The position numbers and the translations under genes were made by a program. This document shows, piece after piece, positions 57,088 through 64,000 of a stretch of 64,000 bases of DNA. The stretch comes from Oikopleura dioica (Eukaryota; Chordata; Appendicularia; Copelata; Oikopleuridae). The notes under the pieces were generated by a model. It saw only the letters and a program-made list of their open reading frames with translations, had not been told where the DNA came from and made no database searches. Location: assembly GCA_907165135.1 (NCBI GenBank), contig OU015566.1, forward strand, positions 3,784,501-3,848,500, in the 5' to 3' direction. Position 1 is the first letter of the stretch. Each line of letters begins with the position of its first letter.

Positions 57088-58940
57088 ATGGCCCAGCCAA
57101 ATGGGCCACGTAAAAGCGGCGCAACGATGAGTTCGTACTCTCCGGGTTTTCCTCAACCAGGTATTATTTTCATCAAAAATTTTAATTAAGTTAGAATAAA
57201 GTTTCATTCTCAAAATTTTTTAAAACTGCAATCAAAACTCCAATAAGCTCTTATAAGTAACGTAAACTTAGGTAAAACCGTTTTAAGGCTCTCCACCTCC
57301 ATTTTCCGGGGGCTACGCACCGTCCACTATTTACTCAGTTATGGTCACAGAAAAAGAAAAAAAAATCAGAAAATGCATGAATCACGCACTTTTCCACTAT
57401 TCCACGAAAATTGTCATGTGGCTCTTTTTCGGGGCCACAAATGTTCGAATTCGAACTCTATTAAAAGAAGTACAAAAGAAGAATGTTTGACCTTCTGAAT
57501 AAAAAAAAAACTGAGACCAAAGTTAGCGCCTGTAAATCCTCCTCTAGGAATGAATCCACATGCGACTTATGGAGCGCCTTTTTACACGACGAATCCTAGT
57601 GGGATGATGCACACTGGAATGGTAAAATAAAACATCGCCAAAGTCCCCTAACTCTATCAAAAGACACCAAAATCGGGAAATACAAGACGAGGCAACACAA
57701 GTCGGCCAAGCGATGTCGTTTGCTGCGATCAGACATATGCAAAATCAAAGCAAGGGATTTTCAAGCTGGTGATGTTGATCGGTAGCTTCATCGCTTGGGT
57801 TTGCTGCGCTACTACTCCTTATGTCAAGGTATGTCTAACTACTCCTTTCTTTTTTGCCATCGTTTTTCTTCAGAGAATCTACCCAATTGGCGGTGTAACA
57901 TGGCCCTTCCACATGGTCATGTTCTTCACCGTCACGGCGAATCTCGCCTTGATCGTCGTCTACGCCATATTTACCTCTGGATACCACAGACGTCGCAAGC
58001 GCAAACCATGGCCAACTTACGAGGTGATAAACTTTTTCATAAACTTCATGTAGAACTTCTGCAACGATGGTTGTTTTCAGTTGTATTTCAACATTTGGCT
58101 CATTTGTTGGTTCTTCAGCGCGGCGATGATTGAATCGTTTCATGCTTGGCGATGGCATTATGGGCCCTACACGGCGGCGAGTTATCCAGGTAAAAAATCG
58201 CATGTAGAACTTATTCTCACTTTCCTCTTTTAGGAATGGACACAAACAAGTACTCCCACACATCATACAGTCAGCCTCAATCGAATGTTCCAACATCGTA
58301 CTACTCCGGCTGGGACATGAAAGTTTGGTGCCAGCGATATCCGGTAATCATAATCAAAATCCGCTTCTCTTGATTTCAACCGATTTCTAGGCCGATTGTC
58401 AGCGAAGAATGAACGCAGCTCTGTACTACAATCCCTGGTGGCCGACTCACATTTGGATTTGCATCAATCTTTGGATTCTAGGTAACCCTTTCCATTTTCG
58501 ATAAAAATTCAAATTGAACCCTTTCAGTGATCGTTTCTATCGTCGCGACAGTGTATGCATGGAAAGTAAACAAGATGTACAAAGATTTCATCGACGGAGT
58601 GAACGAGAAAGTGAAAGATATGTCGACCAAGAAAGACATCAACACAAACTACATGGATCAAATGCTTTCCAAGCTCTCAAAACCAAAGAAAAACGCAAGC
58701 GCGGTAAGCCAAAGTCCCTTATCTTCAATTCTTATTGCTCTTTAGTCCTCTCAGAAATCGCTTCTTTCGAAAAAATCGACAACAAAACCGCGAACATCCT
58801 CTTCCAACGAATCCAAAGAAAAGCTTCCGCGAACTTCATCGGCTTCCAAAGAACGCATCAATTCTACTTCGACGAAAAAGCCAAGAATGAGCAGCTCCCA
58901 TTCCAGACGCCCTTCTGTAAATGACACTATTGAAATATAA
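57088..58940 (+). CDS. MARVEL-like tetraspan membrane protein
   Basis: Nine exons: 57088-57160, 57548-57621, 57664-57828, 57874-58023, 58081-58189, 58234-58343, 58391-58481, 58528-58703 and 58746-58940; about 380 residues, GT-AG and in phase. The N-terminus is a Pro/Gly/Tyr-rich cytoplasmic tail. Four helices follow: KLVMLIGSFIAWVCCATTP, FHMVMFFTVTANLALIVVYA, FNIWLICWFFSAAMIESF and INLWILVIVSIVATVYAW. Between the third and fourth is a Tyr-rich loop with the Cys pair WCQRYPADCQRR. The C-terminus is Ser/Lys-rich. This matches the topology of MARVEL proteins (CMTM, MAL, synaptophysin groups), which organise membranes at junctions or vesicles; claudin-like is the alternative. A possible additional exon at 57288-57337 was left out because the direct join keeps phase. 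Confidence 0.75.
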
Positions 58941-59371
58941 ATCAACGTTTTTCTTTGAAAAAAAGCTCTTTTCCTTCAAGCAAGCCGAAGTTAAAACTTT
59001 AGTCAGAATTTGTAAAGAAGCCGCGCAGCGGCTTTTTCAACGATCAAAGCCGTAAATTGGCTTCGCCATAGCTTCCAAGATAGATGGACGAATTAGAAAT
59101 CTAGTTATCGAGGGTTTAAATGCTCCAGAAAAGTCCGCAGGGCCCCTCAGGGGCTCATCTCGACAACAAATTAAGTCAGTCTCGAGACTGAGCAAAATTA
59201 TGACCTCACGGAGGAACAAATCTCCGAGGATCAGGCGCGTCTCTCAAATATCGCCGTACAAAAGTGTCTGTCTCCAGATTCGATCACGATCGCTGTCTCA
59301 GATCGCCCCTTATCTATCTGATAAACTTCTCAGTTTTTTCGTGAATGTATTTCGAAACGATGGAAAACCGA
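58941..59371. other. Intergenic, convergent gene ends
   Basis: Between the tetraspan (+) and FPGS (-). Contains a family A core (GAAGCCGCGCAGCGGCTTTTTC at about 59018-59039). Nothing else seen. Confidence 0.5.
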
Positions 59372-62300
59372 TCAGAGAGGTAAATCAGGACGAAGTTGAA
59401 AAAAGGCGCCGACGAGGTAGAGACTGCCCGTGATCAGGACGGTCGTGATTTCGGTGGGGAGGTTTTCGAGGGATTCGTTGACCGAGTTGAAACGCAACGT
59501 TTTGAGACCCATTTTCGTGGCGGTGGATTCGATTTCGTTGATTTTTTCGAGTTGCTAAAAGGTATGTAGTATTTTTTCTGAAGAATAAGGTACCTTTTCT
59601 ATTGGGAAATTCTTGTCCGGAATCTGCGATTTCTCCGTCGTTTTTGCAACATTGGGAGAAAGTATCAAATATGACGGTTCCAAATCGGCGACGATGTCGA
59701 TCAAAGGCTTCACTTTCCGGTCTTTAGTCACGTTCATCAAGACTGCCAGGTTTCCTTCTTTCATTTTCGCAGCCCAATTAACGCATGGTCGCAGCGATTC
59801 TGAAGAAGATCAGATGTTATCCACAGACCGGTAATGCCAGATATTCGCGTTAGAGCAGATATAGTAATTGGGGAAATAATGAGCCCCGCTCCAGCTATTC
59901 TGGACCAAAAATAAAAGGAGTTCTTATTTGAACCTAGTCACTCCCTGCTCAAATCATTGGAGAGCGCCGACCAAAAAGACTTATTCCGTAAATCCCGGTT
60001 CTACCGGAGAATTCGTTAAGGAAACCATAAGTTACCCTCTAAGTGTATTGGTTGGGCACTTATTATTTCTTTGCAGACTAGAAATCACCCGTTGTCACTT
60101 TAATTCGGTCCGGTCTCCGTCTGGACATGAATCCATTCAACCTCGGAAAAGGGAGCCAAGAGATAGTCAATTGCTAGCTGAGATTTATCGGCTATCGATG
60201 TTACAACTCTAGGACAAGTTTTAACTAAAAGAAGATTCAAAAAGAAAGCCTAAAATTTGATATGAAATTCCAAGTAAGCTTCGTTAGCTGTACTTATCGA
60301 AGACAATTACATGAATATACCATGATTATGACTATTTCGACTGTTACTACCGGCAGTAATCTACCGTAGAATCGTAAGTTCCTTTGGCGAAAATTTGTGT
60401 TTCCTTACCTAGAGTGTGCGCTCCATCAAGCAAAACTTTCAGCTTCCTTTCGCCGGTATTGTGCCAAACGATCTGTTGTCGCCCAGGCCAAAAGGTCTTA
60501 TTCAACCCTTCCATTTCTTCCTTCGTCGCGGCTTCGTCCAGCGACTTCCCAAAGAAAGTCCGAACGGCTGTGAGCGCAACGGAAGCGTTGCACTTCATCG
60601 GCCCTTCTTTTCCATACAACGATTCGCGCAAGTTCTCGGAAGGGATGAGAAGAGGCGTAATGATCTTCTTTGCTTCTTCGAGCAGCGTTTTGTGAGCTTC
60701 CGTGTACTCCTGGCGCGTAGAAATGAGGGTGGCGTTTCTACGGAAGATTCCGGCTTTTGCGCGAGAGATTTCTTCGATTGTGTGGCCGAGGATGGACATG
60801 TGGTCGTAGCCAAGAGCTAGAATTGAGGTTTATTTGAGATAGAAAAATCTGAAAGCCGATGAAAAACGAAGAAATTAGGAAAATTTTGGAGCCCAACCAG
60901 TTATATAACTCCCTTATGAAATTTAATTACCAGCGCGGTGGTAACAAAAACATTCACCGTGCTAGAAACTGACCTGTGACGCAACAGACACGCGGCATAG
61001 GCCCGACTGGGAACAGCGAAGTCGTGCAAAAAGTGCCCCCGATTCCCACTTCCAAAATGACCACATCGACTCTCAGCCTCGAAAAAGCGTGAAAAGCGAC
61101 CAACGTCAAGAACGAAAAATAGGCAGGGCGCTGCTCTGGCTTCAGTTGCTCGTAAATGTGGTGGAAGCTGAAGGCGAAATCTTCGTCGGAAATCGGCTTT
61201 CCGTCGATTCTGATGCGCTCGTTCACTTTGCATAAGTGGGGAGACGTGAATAGGCCGGTTCTGAAGCCTTTTTCGCGGAGTAAACTGTCGATCATCGCTG
61301 ATGTTGTCCCCTTTCCCTGAATTTAATGATGAGGTAAGATGAAATTAAAAAACTTCACTTGAGGCAAATTTTCATAAAAATTTTTTTCGTGCTCAGAAGA
61401 TAGAGCAGAAAATTCTGAATCGAATAGGCTAGATTTGCCCCGAAAATTTTGACTTTATGACGTCAAAAATTACGTAATAAAGTCCAGATTAGGGCATCTT
61501 TGGTAAACTTTTGGGGAACTTTTAAGGGGGTTTCTGTTGGATTTATTGGACGTTCTATAGCTCAAAAGAATCGCCGTCGAAAACTGAGGGGGGGTTTTTA
61601 AGGGTTTTGAAAAAACTCAAGAAAAAAATGTTGACCAAAATTCGACCGGTCGGTTTCAACGTGTTTTGCTTGGAATTTCTCAAAATCCAAGAAAACCCCC
61701 CCTCAATTTTCGACGGCGATTATTTTCAGCCCAAGAACGCCAAAAAACTCCATCGGAAACCCCTTCAAAAGCTCCCCAAAAGTTTTTTGGGGGAAATGAG
61801 TCATAATGACGTCATTTGACGGAATTATAGAGCCGGAAGTAGACCATTCGACTCAGAATTTCCTGCTCTTTCATATTAGCCAATAAAATTTTTTTGAAAA
61901 AATTTGCCTCAAGTCGACTTTTTTAATTTCATCTAAGGGTTTTACCGTCCAAAAGTGGGTTTCTCCTTGCCCAATCGACTCATTTGGGCTCGATAACCTG
62001 CTAAAAAAGCTCTTTTTAGGACCCTCTTTTAGGACCAGGCTTTCTACAAGGGTAGCCAGGCCGAAGTGTTGTCCACATATAGAATTTTGGCACAGGTATA
62101 CCCCTAAGTCTGTGATTACGTGAACGAGAATATCAGTTTTATTGAGATAATATAAATTAGATTCATCAAAGACTTACCTTGGTTCCAGCAACATGAAAGA
62201 GCGGAATCTTCTGGAGTTTTTCTACTAATTCGCCCTGATCTAAGTCATTCAGGGTCTTTTCAGACTGCGCATACTTGGACTGCTGCGTCCAGCCGCCGCT

Positions 62301-62454
62301 TTTGATCTGGCTTTGAAGAACTTTTAATTAGGCTCAACCAAGCTATTCCTTTCCGATGGAGACTGGATCCAGAGGCTTTTGTTGAGCCCGTTCCTTGGTA
62401 GTTCGTTTGCAAATTCTCCAATCTTCTTATCGCTTCCTGATAAGCACTGGGCAT
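59372..62454 (-). CDS. FPGS: Folylpolyglutamate synthase
   Basis: Six exons, minus strand: 62394-62454, 62178-62320, 60974-61316, 60409-60816, 59594-59799 and 59372-59554; 447 residues. Motifs in order: YQEAIRRLENLQTN, FHVAGTK|GKGTTSA (the ATP P-loop, split by intron 2), TGLFTSPHLCKVNERIRI, VVILEVGIGG, LGYDHMSILGHTIEEI, a WPGRQQ block, VLLDGAHTL and VLITGSLYLVGAFF. FPGS adds glutamates to folates, trapping them in cytosol and mitochondria. Codons just before the chosen ATG (FLALRRIYNFQRHLSIAKK) are in frame and look like a mitochondrial presequence, but lack an ATG. Intron 1 is GA-AG (CCAAG|GAACGG). Intron 2 (861 nt) holds a large palindrome. Confidence 0.94.
61358..61921. repeat. Large palindromic element in FPGS intron 2
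   Basis: Two arms of roughly 240 nt face each other: 61358-61600 and about 61690-61921. Matching pairs include AATCGCCGTCGAAAACTGAG with its inverse near 61696, and GAGGCAAATTTTCATAAAAA with its inverse near 61890-61915. The arms are similar but not identical. Confidence 0.75.
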
Positions 62455-64000
62455 CTTTTTCGCAATCGATAAATGTCTCTGGAAATTGTAGATTCTTCTG
62501 AGAGCTAAAAAGTTCTTCAAGGAGACTGCTCAAGGGAGACAAGAAAAACAAAAAAGCAATCAATCGAGAAAAACGGGATCCTGACGTAACACTAGAAAAA
62601 CTAGAAATGCGAAAATAGAAAAATAAACAAACTCGATATTTTTCTGTTTTCGACTTTCAAAAGTAGCTTTTCCTATGAAAAGCGTTGCATAGAAAAATGC
62701 CGGACTCAAAGTGAACCCCTTATTTGAGGAGCCAAAACGCGAAATAAGGGCCCCCATCACTATTTCACATTTTGCCCCTCAAAAATAAGGGTGTCACTTT
62801 AATAACGCTGGCTTTGATAGAATGGTTCTTATTTAACGATTTTCTAGCAACAAGTTAGTAATTCGTCAAATATCTGACCTTTTTAAAGATTGGTTTTTCC
62901 CGTTAAATAAGGCCCCTCTGCTTTAATTTGAACAGTGATGACCAAATTAGGTGACATGAACTTAGTTCTGCTGCCAGCCAAATTAAGGGTTTCTCTTTGT
63001 TATATTATATAACTTATATATTTAAAAATACCTTTAAAGTAGTTTGAAATGGTCAATTCTAAAGACTAAAATCTCCTCTCATAGAATACAAACAATTACT
63101 TTTTTCTGCAAAAAGAGTAAATTAAATTTGGAACATTACCAAATTTGTCAGTTTCGGAACCACCCCGACTCGGAGAGAGGCGTTTTCGAAAACAATTCAG
63201 GATCCGGTTTTTCCAGTCAAAAACACAAATATTTTTAAAAGCAACGAAAATGGGGATTTCGGGTTAATAATGAAAATTACCATTTCGATTTTGAACATAC
63301 AGCTGGCGCAAAATTTTGACCATTTTTCCGATTTCGAAAATATCATTTTTACACTAAAAAGAGGGGTTATGAGAACAAGTCGGTACAGAAATCAGTTTTT
63401 GAGTTCAGTTTTTCTTCTCTTTTTCGGGAAATAGAGTTTTGCAGAAATTCTCTAGATTCTCAAAAAGATTTTTCCCCTCGCGCTGATTGGCCAACAGAGC
63501 GCGAGAATCAAACCAGTTTTACCGACTTTTCGGCTCGAAATTTGGACTAGACAGGTTACTTTTCGAACAGGAAAGAATGCTATTTTGTCTGGCAGACATT
63601 TTTCGTAAGATTTTGTTTATTATCAATAATTGGACTACGGGGAATTTCGAAGCAGAGTCGGATTGATTTGGCTAATCTACGCAATTGAGCGATGGCATCT
63701 TTGACGAGGAGTTCTGGTTGCTCACAAATCTTCAACTTCAGAAGATATTTTTCTTTAGCAATTCATCTGAAAATAGAGTTTTAGGAAGAAGGGAACAACG
63801 TTGTCATAAGATTGTCGATCATAAATTGACAGAAAGACTCCAAGATAGTCCATGGAACCTCGGAATTATTGCCAAAGACTGTCGATTTTCGGAGTTCAGT
63901 GCGGAAAAGCCAATCAGAGAGCGTCGCGCACTTTTTAAAACCGACAATCTGGCTCTTATTCCGAATTTCAATCGACGATATTTGATGCAGGTAAAACTGA
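62455..64000. other. Intergenic, right end of window
   Basis: No supported gene. Contains the boundary word AATAAGGGTGTCAC (62785-62798) and CCAATCAGAGAGCG near 63913. The last 40 nt end in a possible donor (GATGCAG|GTAAAACTGA), so a + strand exon may leave the window. Confidence 0.4.

Noticed and set aside
57288-57337. Additional Pro/Tyr exon in the MARVEL-like gene
   Set aside because: Its 3' end is out of phase with the next exon, while skipping it keeps frame; possible alternative exon only.

Overview
The window is eukaryotic, compact and animal-like. Its protein-coding genes are packed on both strands and split by tiny introns, mostly 35-60 nt. Many introns do not start with GT; several fit GA-AG or GC-AG. 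The gene set is chordate: a connexin, KLHDC10, TTC39, RFC5, a LARP6-type La protein, a P-glycoprotein-type ABC transporter, a carotenoid oxygenase, FPGS and a single-exon actin. Vertebrate-type TTAGGG repeats also occur. I infer a larvacean tunicate, most likely Oikopleura dioica or a close relative. This rests on recall of that genome's style; no database was searched.

Layout. 1-5050: the 3' end of an unknown + gene, two tandem paralogous type II membrane proteins (one ending in a chitin-binding domain), then TTC39, all three on the minus strand. 5698-9191: a RING protein and a secreted BCO/RPE65-family oxygenase. 10972-14045: a LARP6-like gene and a small membrane protein. 14292-18915: an unknown nine-exon gene whose fifth exon is split by a 1.7 kb non-autonomous LTR element, tRNA-Trp(CCA), and an SDR oxidoreductase. 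19787-22923: three small secreted or membrane proteins, one made of seven-residue repeats and carrying an apparent frameshift. 24834-25523: a coiled-coil protein and a duplicated SUMO-interaction-like motif. 26340-30208: RFC5 and KLHDC10 head to tail. 30935-36168: a connexin and a Tyr/Ser-rich secreted protein with a GPI-like tail. 36459-40973: an ABCB-type transporter with five non-GT introns out of eight. 42864-44187: a secreted PLA2-like protein without the usual catalytic His. 46001-48488: a tiny basic protein and actin with a CArG box. 48489-52186: largely repeats. 52187-58940: small unknown genes, a multi-pass (probably 7TM) membrane protein with satellite DNA in its introns, and a MARVEL-like tetraspan. 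59372-62454: FPGS. The remainder is intergenic.

The spaces between genes and the longer introns are filled with small inverted-repeat elements of several families. One recurs at least six times and carries a GCCGC...GCGGC core hairpin. There is no single pathway here; the genes are housekeeping (RFC5, FPGS, actin, SDR, tRNA), transport and junction (ABCB, connexin), and a set of low-complexity secreted or membrane proteins that may belong to the animal's extracellular house or gut. Exon boundaries were worked out by hand from splice signals, reading phase and family alignment from memory, so single boundaries can be wrong even where the gene identity is safe.
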